From assembly GCA_019090615.1 (NCBI GenBank), contig JAHRVQ010000011.1, positions 1 through 64,000 of the forward strand: DNA of 64,000 nucleotides. Direction: 5' to 3'. Below, piece after piece: positions 54,230-63,255 of this stretch. The stretch comes from Pseudomonadales bacterium (GTDB lineage: Bacteria; Pseudomonadota; Gammaproteobacteria; Pseudomonadales; Azotimanducaceae). The position numbers and the translations under genes were made by a program. Numbering within the stretch: position 1 is the first letter of the stretch; each line of letters begins with the position of its first letter. Below the pieces are notes generated by a model. That model was not told where the DNA came from and ran no database searches. It worked only from the letters and a program-made list of their open reading frames with translations.

Positions 54230-56193
54230 CAGGCCGAGTGTAAAAGCAGATTGCCGATTTCATCTAGTTGCAGTTGCCAACCGGTTTTCAGGTAAATTGT
54301 TGTATGGTGTTCGATAATAATTGCTGGCCCTCGATATATTTTGCCCTTTCGTAAGTTAGCACGACGCCATATTGTATTGGCGCGTTTGTGTGTCTGTATA
54401 GCAGTTAGATCCTTTTCTGTTTCGCCCTCTCGCGGCGGTAAATTAATATCCGGTCTCACCGCTTCAATATGCAAACGACAGTTCAGTAGTTCTATGGGGC
54501 GCTTAAGCTGATGTCCATATTGCTGTTCGTGGGCAAGATGGAAAGCTTTTTCAGCAGCAGATAGTTTGCCCTTATAAGGGATATTAATCGTGTAGGTTTG
54601 GCCGATGTAACGTACATCCAGGCTATGAACTATAAAGCACTGATGGATACCCTCCTCAAGCAGTTCGTTTTTCGCCTGGATTGCAATATCGGCAAATATT
54701 TTTTGTAACTCAAAATCTTTGAGCTCAGCCAAAGGTTTTTGATGTGTATGCACCAGTTCTCTACCTGGTTTTGTGGTTAACATACCTAGAGCTGAGAATA
54801 CGCCAGCATGGACTGGGATGATTGCAGTACCCATTTGCAGTGATTCGGCAAGGTCGCATAGATGTAATCCTCCAGCACCACCGAAACACATAAGCGTAAA
54901 CTCTCTAGGGTCATGTCCTCGCTGGACTGAGATAACTCGCATCGCCTGGCTCATATGTTCGTTCGCCAGGTTGATAATTCCCTGGGCTACATCCTGTATG
55001 GGTAGGCCAATTTTATTCGCTAGCTGGGTTAAAGCTGTTTTTGCTGCCTGTTCATCCAGCTTCATACCACCTGCCAGCAAAGCTTTGGCTGGTAGGCGAC
55101 CGAGTACCAGGTTTGCATCCGTAACTGTCGGTTCCGTGCCGCCCTGGCCGTAACAGGCGGGACCTGGGTTGGCACCTGCCGATTTCGGGCCGACCTGTAA
55201 CAGCCCGCCGGCATCCATATAAGCGATTGAGCCTCCACCAGCTCCAATGGTATGAATATCAGCCATCGGTACGCTGACTGGGAAGCCACCGATACGACCG
55301 GCATTGGTTAACTTGATATGGCCTTCAAGTAGTGACACGTCAGTGGATGTGCCGCCCATATCAAAGGTGATCAGATGGTGTTTATTCAATGCCTTGCCGA
55401 TATGTTGCGCCGCGGAAAGACCGCCGGCTGGTCCAGAGAGTAGAAGATTAACGGCTCTGTTTGCAGCCAGTGGGGCGGCGATGGTTAAACCAGACGATTG
55501 CATGATTGATAATGGCGATGGGCTTACCTGGGCTGATAATTCGGTCAGGTAACGGTTGATAAGTGGCCCTATCCAGGCGTTTAGCCAGGTTGTGATACCG
55601 CGTTCATATTCCTTATATTCAGGCAGAACTACGGAAGACCGAGAAACGAAATACTGGTCTTTAAAAATTGCTTCTAATTGTTGTTCATGGGTCGCTGACA
55701 AATAGGAAAATAACAAACTAATGGCGACTGATTCTGGCGCCAATTTTTCCACCAGGGTTTGGAGCTGCGTTAGTTCGTTGCTTGAAAACGGTTTAATTTC
55801 ATTTCCCTTTGCATCTAGCCGTGCTGATACTTCGAGCATCAAATCTGGGTCGAAAGTGAAACTGTTGTTGTTGGGGGTCAGGTCGTAGAGAGCAGGGCGG
55901 GTTTGCCTGCCAAGCAGCAATAGGTCCTGCAGGCCTTGATTGGTAATAAAAACCGTTTTTGCGCCTTGTCGCTGTAACACTGCATTGGTTGCAACTGTGG
56001 TTCCATGCACCAGTCTGACCTGTCCATTGGTCATAAGATCGGTTAGCCCTAATTCCCTGATGCCCTGGATTATTGCCTTTTGTGGTGCTGTTGGCGTAGA
56101 AAGTACTTTGTGGACGCGCAGCGTATCATTATCGATACAGACAAAATCAGTAAATGTTCCACCGGTATCGACACCAAGTAAAATATGCTTCAT
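54229..56193 (-). CDS. Hydantoinase A / oxoprolinase family protein
   Basis: 654 residues. The start MKHILLGVDTGGTFTDFVCID and the inner GPAGG, ITFDMGGTSTDVSL, GAGGGSIAYMDAGGLLQVGP and FGGAGGLHLCDLAE are those of the HyuA domain, an actin-like ATP-using fold used in 5-oxoproline, N-methylhydantoin and acetone carboxylase enzymes. The partner HyuB subunit is not adjacent and the protein is not a fusion, so its reaction is unclear. It is isolated between rpmG and mutM, transcribed toward rpmG. Confidence 0.9.
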   Translation of the reverse strand: MKHILLGVDTGGTFTDFVCIDNDTLRVHKVLSTPTAPQKAIIQGIRELGLTDLMTNGQVRLVHGTTVATNAVLQRQGAKTVFITNQGLQDLLLLGRQTRPALYDLTPNNNSFTFDPDLMLEVSARLDAKGNEIKPFSSNELTQLQTLVEKLAPESVAISLLFSYLSATHEQQLEAIFKDQYFVSRSSVVLPEYKEYERGITTWLNAWIGPLINRYLTELSAQVSPSPLSIMQSSGLTIAAPLAANRAVNLLLSGPAGGLSAAQHIGKALNKHHLITFDMGGTSTDVSLLEGHIKLTNAGRIGGFPVSVPMADIHTIGAGGGSIAYMDAGGLLQVGPKSAGANPGPACYGQGGTEPTVTDANLVLGRLPAKALLAGGMKLDEQAAKTALTQLANKIGLPIQDVAQGIINLANEHMSQAMRVISVQRGHDPREFTLMCFGGAGGLHLCDLAESLQMGTAIIPVHAGVFSALGMLTTKPGRELVHTHQKPLAELKDFELQKIFADIAIQAKNELLEEGIHQCFIVHSLDVRYIGQTYTINIPYKGKLSAAEKAFHLAHEQQYGHQLKRPIELLNCRLHIEAVRPDINLPPREGETEKDLTAIQTHKRANTIWRRANLRKGKIYRGPAIIIEHHTTIYLKTGWQLQLDEIGNLLLHSA

Positions 56194-56397
56194 AGGGGCA
56201 AAATTTGTAGGAAATGTGAGCGTGGTTTAAGGTGTTTATTAGACGGGACCACCGTATCCCAGCGTAAGCTAAAACACAAAGTTAATTATTGCCATCTATC
56301 CGAGTGTTTTATTCAAACAGCAAAAAAACACGATTGGCTAATTTGCTGGTCCGGGACTGCTACCATAGGGCTCCATTTATTAGTCATCAGGGTACCT

Positions 56398-57210
56398 ATG
56401 CCAGAATTGCCTGAAGTTGAAACAACCATGCGTGGTATTGCATCTCATGTGATTGGTCGAACAGTCGTGGCGGTGTTAGTGCGACAGGCAAAATTAAGAT
56501 GGCCGGTATCGCCTGAATTGGGACAACTATTCACTGGTCAAGAAATTTGCTCAGTGAGCCGCAGGGCAAAGTATTTGTTTCTGGAGTCAGAAACCGGCAG
56601 GGTTATGATCCACCTTGGGATGTCGGGTAGTTTAAGAATATTGACGTCTGACCTACAAGCTGGCAAACATGATCATGTGGATTTTGTGTTTGATAATCGA
56701 ACCACACTGCGGTTTCATGATCCCAGACGGTTCGGGTCAATATTCTGGTTGATGGCGGGTGAAGGCCATACCTTGCTAGATGCGTTGGGGCCGGAACCGT
56801 TGGCAGAGGAATTTAATGCGGATCATCTTTTTTCTAGATCCAGAAATAAAAAGGTCGCCGTTAAACAATTTATAATGAATGCGCATAATGTTGTTGGGGT
56901 TGGAAATATTTATGCCAATGAGGCCTTGTTTATGGCGGGTATTCGTCCAGACAGGTCGGCGGGTACGATTTCTTATCAACGCTGTAGGCGATTGACTGAA
57001 GCAATAAAGCAAGTGCTGACTGCCGCGATTCGCGCCGGAGGTACAACGCTTAAAGATTTTGTTCGTGAAGATGGAAATCCCGGCTATTTTAAACAGTCGT
57101 TAGCGGTATATGGTCGAGGCGGCTTACCTTGTAATCGATGTGGTAGAGTACTAAAGGAAGAACGTTTAGGCCAAAGGGCGACTGTTTTTTGTACCAGGTG
57201 CCAACGTTAA
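56398..57210 (+). CDS. mutM: Formamidopyrimidine-DNA glycosylase
   Basis: 270 residues from the ATG at 56398, giving MPELPEVETTMRG with the catalytic Pro/Glu exposed after Met removal; the upstream frame extension to 56185 is ignored for that reason. HLGMSGSLR, NAHNVVGVGNIYANEAL and the C-terminal zinc finger (CNRCGR and CTRCQR) are intact. It removes 8-oxoguanine from DNA. Confidence 0.98.
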   Translation: MPELPEVETTMRGIASHVIGRTVVAVLVRQAKLRWPVSPELGQLFTGQEICSVSRRAKYLFLESETGRVMIHLGMSGSLRILTSDLQAGKHDHVDFVFDNRTTLRFHDPRRFGSIFWLMAGEGHTLLDALGPEPLAEEFNADHLFSRSRNKKVAVKQFIMNAHNVVGVGNIYANEALFMAGIRPDRSAGTISYQRCRRLTEAIKQVLTAAIRAGGTTLKDFVREDGNPGYFKQSLAVYGRGGLPCNRCGRVLKEERLGQRATVFCTRCQR

Positions 57211-57266
57211 CAAGTATCAGCTGATCATCATATGAGTGATATTCAGGCCAGGCAGGTCTTCAATAT

Positions 57267-57288
57267 CTAAGTAATACCTAAGTAATAC
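57267..57288 (+). repeat. Perfect 11-bp tandem duplication downstream of mutM
   Basis: CTAAGTAATAC at 57267-57277 is repeated at 57278-57288, in the 199-base gap between mutM and the next gene. Confidence 0.8.
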
Positions 57289-57409
57289 ATCGGTCATTGT
57301 TAGATAGCGAGTAGAGTTTTTTGGAGCTGACAGCTAAGCTTTGTGGTTTAGAAGAAGGTTCTAAATGCAGTAACAGCCTGTTCAAAAGTAAAGAGAAGGG
57401 AGTGAAATT

Positions 57410-57718
57410 GTGAAGTTAATTATAAATCTGGTGATATTTTTAACATTATCGTTCGGGTTGCCGGCGCAAGCTGGGCAGGTAAACGAAAATCCGGGCGCTT
57501 TTACTATGGTGGGTGATTTACTGGTCGCGCGCCCCATTGGTTTGGGTATATTTAGCCTTGGGTCGTTGGCTTTTGTGGCCACGCTGCCTTTTTCGGTGGC
57601 CGGCGGCAATGTTATGGATGCAGGTAAAGTAATGGTGCTTGATCCGGGCAGAGAAGTTTTTGTACGTTGTCTGGGGTGTCGCCGAATCGGTCGCAAGGAA
57701 AAAATTGGTAACGAATAG
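57410..57718 (+). CDS. Small exported protein of unknown function
   Basis: 102 residues from GTG 57410, preceded by GGGAG at 8 bases. A signal peptide (LVIFLTLSFGLPAQA, cleavage near residue 21) is followed by MVGDLLVARPIGLGIFSLGSL, a second hydrophobic segment, then VFVRCLGCRR. It resembles a small conserved family of pseudomonads that ends in a similar RCLGC motif, sometimes labelled as a transporter without evidence. It is probably periplasmic or membrane-bound. Convergent with coaD. Confidence 0.75.
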   Translation: MKLIINLVIFLTLSFGLPAQAGQVNENPGAFTMVGDLLVARPIGLGIFSLGSLAFVATLPFSVAGGNVMDAGKVMVLDPGREVFVRCLGCRRIGRKEKIGNE

Positions 57719-57841
57719 TTATTCTGCAAGCAACGGTTATGCAGCATAAGCTAAATTTGCTAGCCGTTTATATCTTTAGCAGGTAGCGGTTTTTTAGGCT
57801 TGCTACCTCTAAGAATTATGCAGGTCAGTTACACTGAAGAT

Positions 57842-58327
57842 TTAAGAAATGTCTCCGTTAGCCAATGCTTTGGCGATTGTTGGATGTACAAATTTAGATA
57901 CATCACCGCCATATCCTGCAATTTGGCGTACTAGAGTTGAAGAAATATAAGAATATTCTTCTGATGGAGCAAGGAATATGGTTTCCATGCCTGGTCGCAA
58001 CGAGCGATTCATATTGAGCATTTGAAATTCATATTCAAAATCAGCCATCGTTCGAATGCCTTTAAGAATAATAGTTGCACCAATTTCATGGGCAAAATCT
58101 ACAGTCAGGGTGTTAAAGCCAATGACTTCGACATTTTCCACATGGCTTAAAGCTTCGCGGGCCAGGTTTATTCGTAATTCAAGAATACTTGGGCTTTTAT
58201 GGGGGCTAGTAGCGATTCCAAGTACTAGTTTGCCAAACATTTTAGATGCTCTTTCAACTAAATCGGTATGGCCATTGTGTATTGGATTAAAGGTGCCTGG
58301 ATATAAAACTGTAGTCATTGCATACAT
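57842..58327 (-). CDS. coaD: Phosphopantetheine adenylyltransferase
   Basis: 161 residues from the ATG at 58327; a second ATG three codons later is equally possible and neither has a strong ribosome binding site. The nucleotidyltransferase motif is [10 protein letters not shown] (FNP instead of the common FDP), followed by [11 protein letters not shown] and the ISSTLVR motif. It makes dephospho-coenzyme A, the step after CoaBC encoded nearby. Confidence 0.97.
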   Translation of the reverse strand: MYAMTTVLYPGTFNPIHNGHTDLVERASKMFGKLVLGIATSPHKSPSILELRINLAREALSHVENVEVIGFNTLTVDFAHEIGATIILKGIRTMADFEYEFQMLNMNRSLRPGMETIFLAPSEEYSYISSTLVRQIAGYGGDVSKFVHPTIAKALANGDIS

Positions 58328-58471
58328 TTCGATATTGTGAGTGGCGTAAATTATACATTACCGTATTATCGATGACACCCTCAGTAGGCATTGTCGACTA
58401 ATTGTTGGCCCGATATCGGTCATTATTGTTGGTCATAAAACCTGTCATGATAGGTCTGTGCGCTCTCTGGG

Positions 58472-59062
58472 TTAAGAACCCGATGAGCGGACCAGGCAAT
58501 AATGAACGCTGGCGGCTTTTTTCTGGCGAATTATTTGCCAGTTTTCTGGAAGCTGAGCAGGTGTTGTTGGTTGTGCTGATTCGATATAGATCAATCCATC
58601 CTCCGCCAGCATTTTATGCGTTGCGAGCATTGGTAACAGTCGACTTAACTCGTTACTGTCAAACGGCGGGTCAAGAAATACCAAATCCCATTGCTGATTA
58701 CAGTGCTGGTTAATCCAGTGCAGTGCATTTGCATGAACACAAAGGTAACGCGTCGGGTCGGGACAAATATCTTCCAGGTTGCGCTTTATCTGCTCATGAA
58801 TAGGTGCAGACTGCTCAACAATTGTGATGTGATCAGCGCCCCTTGACAACGCTTCGATACTTATGATGCCGCTACCGCCATAAAGCTCAAGGCATTTAGC
58901 ATCCTGAATCGAAGGCTGTAACCAGTTGAATAGTGTTTCTCTGGTTCTATTGGGTGTCGGTCGAACAGCAATATCTGCTGCGAACTTTATTTTCCGTGAA
59001 CGATATTTGCCGCCAATGACCCGTAAATGGTGCGAAGTATGGTGGGTAGATTTTTTAGGCAT
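58472..59062 (-). CDS. rsmD: 16S rRNA (guanine966-N2)-methyltransferase RsmD
   Basis: 196 residues. The start of the domain is RVIGGKYRSRKIKF; RPTPNRTRETLFNWL, the SAM loop ELYGGSGIISIEALSRGA and the catalytic DPPF are present. It methylates G966 of 16S rRNA. It diverges from ftsY as in pseudomonads. The start region has a His/Ser-rich segment of about 11 residues before the conserved domain. Confidence 0.95.
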   Translation of the reverse strand: MPKKSTHHTSHHLRVIGGKYRSRKIKFAADIAVRPTPNRTRETLFNWLQPSIQDAKCLELYGGSGIISIEALSRGADHITIVEQSAPIHEQIKRNLEDICPDPTRYLCVHANALHWINQHCNQQWDLVFLDPPFDSNELSRLLPMLATHKMLAEDGLIYIESAQPTTPAQLPENWQIIRQKKAASVHYCLVRSSGS

Positions 59063-59127
59063 TAATTAAAAACCTGATGTTTTATCGGTGTTTGGGAAAA
59101 ATTTAGGGGTGCGAGGTATGATTTTTG

Positions 59128-59207
59128 AGCCCCGCAGCTCTGGACGTCGCCGCTATACATACCCATAGCCCTGGAAATGATAGCCTATGGGTATGTATAG
59201 CGGGGCT
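59128..59207. repeat. Long perfect inverted repeat between rsmD and ftsY
   Basis: Arms of 19 bp at 59150-59168 (CCGCTATACATACCCATAG) and 59185-59203 (its exact complement) enclose a 16-base loop. The outer part of the right arm (GCGGGGCT, 59200-59207) can also pair with AGCCCCGC at 59128-59135, giving a competing hairpin. It lies in a 338-base divergent gap that shows no gene; the rest of the gap has only presumed promoters. Confidence 0.9.
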
Positions 59208-59400
59208 ATTATATAACGCGGATTGTGCAGAGCGTTAGGAGTCGTCAGCCGGGTGTTTCATCGGCTGCTAAGCCAGGCCAAATCTAGCAGAAGTTTCTAA
59301 ATGGCTCTGGCTGGTTAGATACGATTTGCGGAGTTGGGCTTTTCACCGGATAATCATGTCCCGCTTTGGCGGTTTGAAATTGATATAGATTGGAAACCCT

Positions 59401-60354
59401 ATGTTTGATAAAAAAGGTAAAGCCGAGAAAAAGTCTGGGTTTTTCTCTCGAATAAAATCCGGTATTGCGAAAACGCGTTCCAAGCTGGCAGAGGGAGTAG
59501 CGCGTGTTTTCCTCGGTCAGAAAGTTATAAATGATGAACTATTTGAAGAGATTGAATCTATCCTATTAACCTCTGATGTCGGTGTTGAAGCAACTAATGA
59601 GATCATTGGCGCATTGACGCAAAAAGTAGCCAGGAATGAACTGGCCGACCCCGAAGCTTTGTTTAGTCATCTTAAGCTGCAACTAGCTGATTTATTGATT
59701 GCTGTTGAACAGCCGTTAGAAATACCCGAGAGCGAAAACCCCTATGTGATTTTAATGGTGGGCGTTAATGGTGCCGGAAAAACCACAACAGTGGGGAAAT
59801 TAGCCAAAAGGTTTCAGCAAGCTGGCAAGTCTGTAATGCTTGCCGCGGGTGATACCTATCGAGCTGCTGCGGTCGAACAGCTTAAGGTCTGGGGGGAACG
59901 AAATGACGTGCCGGTTGTTGCACAGGGCACAGGATCGGATAGTGCTTCGGTCATTTATGATGGTCTTGCTGCGGCCAAGGCGCGTAATATTGATGTATTG
60001 ATAGCGGATACGGCGGGCAGGTTACAGAGCAAGAAAAACCTCATGGAAGAATTGTCGAAAATACGCCGCGTTTTAGCCAAATTCGATGAGTCTGCGCCGC
60101 ACGAAGTCATGTTGGTGCTAGATGCCACTACTGGACAGAATGCTATTTCACAGGCGACTATGTTTCAGGAGTCGGTTCAAGTATCAGGATTGGCGTTAAC
60201 TAAATTGGATGGCACGGCCAAAGGCGGGGTGATATTTGCTATTGCTAAGCAGCTTCAGTTACCTATCCGGTTTATTGGTGTAGGTGAGCAGATTGATGAT
60301 TTGCGTCCTTTCAAGGCAGATGAATTTGTTGCAGCATTGTTTGATCAAGTTTGA
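59401..60354 (+). CDS. ftsY: Signal recognition particle receptor FtsY
   Basis: 317 residues. A short basic N-terminal region (about 1-30) replaces the long acidic A domain of E. coli. The NG domain has P-loop GVNGAGKTTT at about 121-130, AAGDTYRAAAVEQL, IADTAGRLQ, TKLDGTAKGG and GVGEQIDDLRPF. It docks ribosome-SRP complexes at the membrane. The stop codon TGA is inside the first units of a 10-bp tandem array. Confidence 0.98.
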   Translation: MFDKKGKAEKKSGFFSRIKSGIAKTRSKLAEGVARVFLGQKVINDELFEEIESILLTSDVGVEATNEIIGALTQKVARNELADPEALFSHLKLQLADLLIAVEQPLEIPESENPYVILMVGVNGAGKTTTVGKLAKRFQQAGKSVMLAAGDTYRAAAVEQLKVWGERNDVPVVAQGTGSDSASVIYDGLAAAKARNIDVLIADTAGRLQSKKNLMEELSKIRRVLAKFDESAPHEVMLVLDATTGQNAISQATMFQESVQVSGLALTKLDGTAKGGVIFAIAKQLQLPIRFIGVGEQIDDLRPFKADEFVAALFDQV

Positions 60355-60440
60355 ACAAGTTTGAACAAGTTTGAACAAGTTTGAACAAGTTTGAACAAGT
60401 TTGAACAAGTTTGAACAAGTTTGAACAAGTTTGAACAGGT
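60341..60440 (+). repeat. 10-bp tandem array on the ftsY stop codon
   Basis: TTGATCAAGT (60341-60350), eight identical TTGAACAAGT units (60351-60430) and TTGAACAGGT (60431-60440). The first units encode the last residues of FtsY (FDQV) and its TGA. The unit is not a multiple of three, so copy number changes would not alter the protein beyond the stop already present in unit 2. Confidence 0.98.
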
Positions 60441-60505
60441 CTGAATTGTATTGCAGTGCGACTATGCGTAAAAAACTTAAAACTAGTGATGAAGTATGAA
60501 TTCTT

Positions 60506-61162
60506 TTGATTAGGTTTGACCAGGTTAGTAAGCGCTATCCAGGTGGCCATGAAGCGCTATCAAGGGTGAGTTTTGAGCTCGAAAATAATGAGATGGTGTT
60601 TCTTACTGGGCATTCCGGTGCGGGTAAAAGCACCTTGATGAAACTTATTATTATGATGGAGCGGCCAAGCCAGGGGCAGGTATTTGTTGATGGGGTGAAC
60701 TTAAATCGGCTCAAAAACCATCACATCCCGGAAATTCGGCGCAATGTGGGCGTGGTATTTCAAAACCATCAATTATTATTTGATCGAAATGTGTTTAATA
60801 ATGTCGCATTGCCGCTGACTATTGGCGGCTATAAACCGAGGGAAATAGGTCGACGAGTAAGAGCGGCTTTATCAAAAGTTGGTTTGGCAGACAAGGAAAA
60901 ACAGTTTCCGATTGCGTTGTCAGGCGGCGAACAACAACGGGTAGGTATTGCGCGTGCGGTCGTTAATAAACCCGCAGTTTTGTTGGCTGATGAACCAACC
61001 GGAAATTTAGACCCCGCCCTGTCTGAAGAAATTATGAACCTTTTCGGGCAATTTAATCAGGTTGGAGTAACGGTCATGATAGCGACCCATGATTTAGGCC
61101 TGGTTAAACAAATGAGCTATCGTCAGCTTGTTCTTTCGCAAGGAAGATTAAATGCCAAATAA
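60506..61162 (+). CDS. ftsE: Cell division ABC-type ATPase FtsE
   Basis: 218 residues from TTG at 60506; an ATG ten bases earlier is in another frame and soon stops. P-loop GHSGAGKST at about 36-44, VFQNHQLLFDRNVFNNVALPL, the ABC signature LSGGEQQRVGIARA and Walker B LLADEPTGNLD are present. With FtsX it controls periplasmic peptidoglycan hydrolase activators at the septum. It overlaps ftsX by 11 bases. Confidence 0.97.
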   Translation: MIRFDQVSKRYPGGHEALSRVSFELENNEMVFLTGHSGAGKSTLMKLIIMMERPSQGQVFVDGVNLNRLKNHHIPEIRRNVGVVFQNHQLLFDRNVFNNVALPLTIGGYKPREIGRRVRAALSKVGLADKEKQFPIALSGGEQQRVGIARAVVNKPAVLLADEPTGNLDPALSEEIMNLFGQFNQVGVTVMIATHDLGLVKQMSYRQLVLSQGRLNAK

Positions 61163-62135
61163 GAGTAACCGTCAGTCGAAAGCTGTTTCTGGTGCAAGTA
61201 CTCACACACATGGCATTGCAGATAAGACAATGGCCTATATCGAAAGCCACCGTACAATTTGTTTGCAAACATTAGGCAACCTCTGTGGCGTATGGTTAAC
61301 CTCTTTAATGACCTGGATGGTCATTGGCATTGCATTGGCGCTACCAACGATACTCTATGTGCTATTGGCGAATATTGGTAATTTGGGTGGTGGATGGGAC
61401 GGCAAACCTCGTATCAGTCTTTATCTTGTTGATCAGATTGAAGAATCCAGGGCAAAGATTTTACTGAGCACCCTGGCAGCAGATGCGGATTTCGAATCTG
61501 TTCGGTATATATCGTCTGCCGATGCGCTGGATGAGTTCCAACGCAATGCAGGCATGGGTGATATATTAGCTTCTTTGCCGATGAACCCATTGCCGATTGT
61601 TATTGAGCTAGAGCCCGCTGAGCTAACGCCGGCTGAACTTAAACTAAAGGTATTACAGTTAGAAACGATGGTCGAGGTGGATTCTATTTCTGTTGATCTG
61701 GAATGGATAGAAAGGTTATTTGCGCTGCTCGCATTAGGCGAGAGGTTCGTTGCAACGCTGGGCGCTTTTCTTGGTTTGGGTGTTCTGCTGGCTATTGGCA
61801 ATACCATCCGCTTAGCCATTGAAAACCGCCGGGCAGAAATAGAGATAATAAAATTGGTCGGCGGTACTGATCGTTATGTTCGGCGTCCTTTTCTTTATCT
61901 TGGTTTTTGGTATGGTTTTGGTGGTGCGTTGGTTGCCTGGTCTATGATCAAATTAAGTTTGTTATTTCTCTCGGGGCCCGTTGAAACGTTGCTGCATTCT
62001 TATCAGGAAGTTTTCACGTTGCAGGGTCTGGATATTGCAGAAACACTGGCGCTTATGTTTGTCGGGTCCTTGTTGGGGATAATTGGTGCAGCCCTGGCTG
62101 TAGGGCGACATTTACATCAGATCAAACCAGGCTAA
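61152..62135 (+). CDS. ftsX: Cell division protein FtsX
   Basis: 327 residues. A hydrophilic N-terminus (about 45 residues) precedes the first membrane helix; a periplasmic loop (about 85-190, KPRISLYLVDQ) follows and three more helices end the protein. NRRAEIEIIKLVGGTDRYVRRPF is the conserved cytoplasmic part. It is the membrane partner of FtsE, and the ftsY-ftsE-ftsX-rpoH order is conserved. Confidence 0.97.
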   Translation: MPNKSNRQSKAVSGASTHTHGIADKTMAYIESHRTICLQTLGNLCGVWLTSLMTWMVIGIALALPTILYVLLANIGNLGGGWDGKPRISLYLVDQIEESRAKILLSTLAADADFESVRYISSADALDEFQRNAGMGDILASLPMNPLPIVIELEPAELTPAELKLKVLQLETMVEVDSISVDLEWIERLFALLALGERFVATLGAFLGLGVLLAIGNTIRLAIENRRAEIEIIKLVGGTDRYVRRPFLYLGFWYGFGGALVAWSMIKLSLLFLSGPVETLLHSYQEVFTLQGLDIAETLALMFVGSLLGIIGAALAVGRHLHQIKPG

Positions 62136-62175
62136 ACTGGAAGCATAACGGGCATTCATGGAAGAAAATACGTTG

Positions 62176-62301
62176 GACACCCTTTTGGGCTCAGACTGTT
62201 ATCCGCTCAGGCTGTTTATTGGCTCAGGCTGTTTATTGGCTCAAGCTGTTTATTGGCTCAAGCTGTTAATCCGCTCAGGCTGTTTACCTGTAAAGGGTGT
62301 C
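62176..62301 (+). repeat. 17-bp tandem array flanked by a 10-bp inverted repeat
   Basis: Six units of type GCTCAGGCTGTTTATTG begin at 62189, 62205, 62222, 62239, 62256 and 62273. The block is enclosed by GACACCCTTT (62176-62185) and its exact complement AAAGGGTGTC (62292-62301). The unit shares the core GCTCARGCTGTT with arrays at 31094 and 47077. It lies between ftsX and rpoH. Confidence 0.93.
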
Positions 62302-62382
62302 TATCTATTCGTTCAATTTTTCTAAATTGGAATTCTGCAGCAATGAATGCTAAAATCCGCAGCCCGCAAAAATGAGTTGCTT

Positions 62383-63231
62383 ATGAGCACAAATATTCAG
62401 CCCATCAATATTTTATCCCCCGGAGGTAATCTGGAGGGGTATATACAGGCTGTCAACAGCATAGTCTTGCTGACCATTGAACAGGAAAGAGCGCTGGCAA
62501 AGAAGCTTTATTACGATGATGATGTGGAAGCCGCGCGGCAGCTGGTTATGGCACATCTTCGGTTTGTTGTTTATATCGCTCGATCCTATTCTGGTTATGG
62601 CCTATCCGAGGCGGATTTGATCCAGGAAGGCAACGTAGGATTAATGAAAGCAGTGAAGCGGTTTAATCCTGAGTTTGGCGTTCGGCTGGTGTCTTTTGCT
62701 GTGCATTGGATTAAAGCGGAAATGCATGAATTCATCTTAAAGAACTGGCGTATTGTTAAGGTGGCGACCACCAAGGCACAGCGTAAATTGTTTTTTAATC
62801 TTCGTAGTTCAAAACGACGTTTAGGCTGGATGAATGAAAAAGAGCTTAAATATATTGCCAGCGAACTAGGTGTAGAGCCGCATCAGGTTAGGCAAATGGA
62901 AGGACGTCTTGCTTCTCAGGATGATGCCTTTGATTCCACAGCTGACGAAGAAGATGAATATATGAATCCTTCGCGGTTTTTAGCTGCAGAGGATAATAAC
63001 CCTGCTGATATTGTTGAACATCAGCGTAAGGTAAGCGGTGAGCAAAAACAACTTCAGGCAGCTTTTGTTACCCTGGATGCGCGAGCGCAAGAAATTTTAC
63101 GCCGACGATGGTTATCAGATCGCAGATCTACTTTACATGAACTAGCTGCTGAATTTGGCGTATCTGCGGAACGAATACGGCAGCTCGAACAAAATGCGAT
63201 TAAGAAACTTCGTAAACATATTATCCCTTGA
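62383..63231 (+). CDS. rpoH: Heat-shock sigma factor RpoH (sigma32)
   Basis: 282 residues from the ATG at 62383 (MSTNIQPINILSPGGNLEGYI); an in-frame ATG at 62347 would add 12 residues. Region 2 AHLRFVVYIARSYSGYGLSEADLIQEGNVGLMKAV, the RpoH box region NLRSSKRRLGW (QRKLFFNLR) and the region 4 helix-turn-helix VSAERIRQLEQNAIKKLR are all there. It directs heat-shock transcription. It may have its own promoter downstream of the tandem array. Confidence 0.97.
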   Translation: MSTNIQPINILSPGGNLEGYIQAVNSIVLLTIEQERALAKKLYYDDDVEAARQLVMAHLRFVVYIARSYSGYGLSEADLIQEGNVGLMKAVKRFNPEFGVRLVSFAVHWIKAEMHEFILKNWRIVKVATTKAQRKLFFNLRSSKRRLGWMNEKELKYIASELGVEPHQVRQMEGRLASQDDAFDSTADEEDEYMNPSRFLAAEDNNPADIVEHQRKVSGEQKQLQAAFVTLDARAQEILRRRWLSDRRSTLHELAAEFGVSAERIRQLEQNAIKKLRKHIIP

Positions 63232-63255
63232 TGCGCCGATTATCCTCTGGCTGCT

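Noticed and set aside
56185-56397. N-terminal extension of MutM
   Set aside because: The enzyme needs Pro2 at its N-terminus, which the ATG at 56398 supplies.
57781-57808. Hairpin AGGTAGC/GCTACCT between the small exported gene and coaD as a bidirectional terminator
   Set aside because: Stem is only 7 bp with a 14-base loop and no terminal T run.
60341-60440. CRISPR array
   Set aside because: Units are 10 bp, directly abutting, with no spacers and no cas genes nearby; it is a simple tandem repeat.
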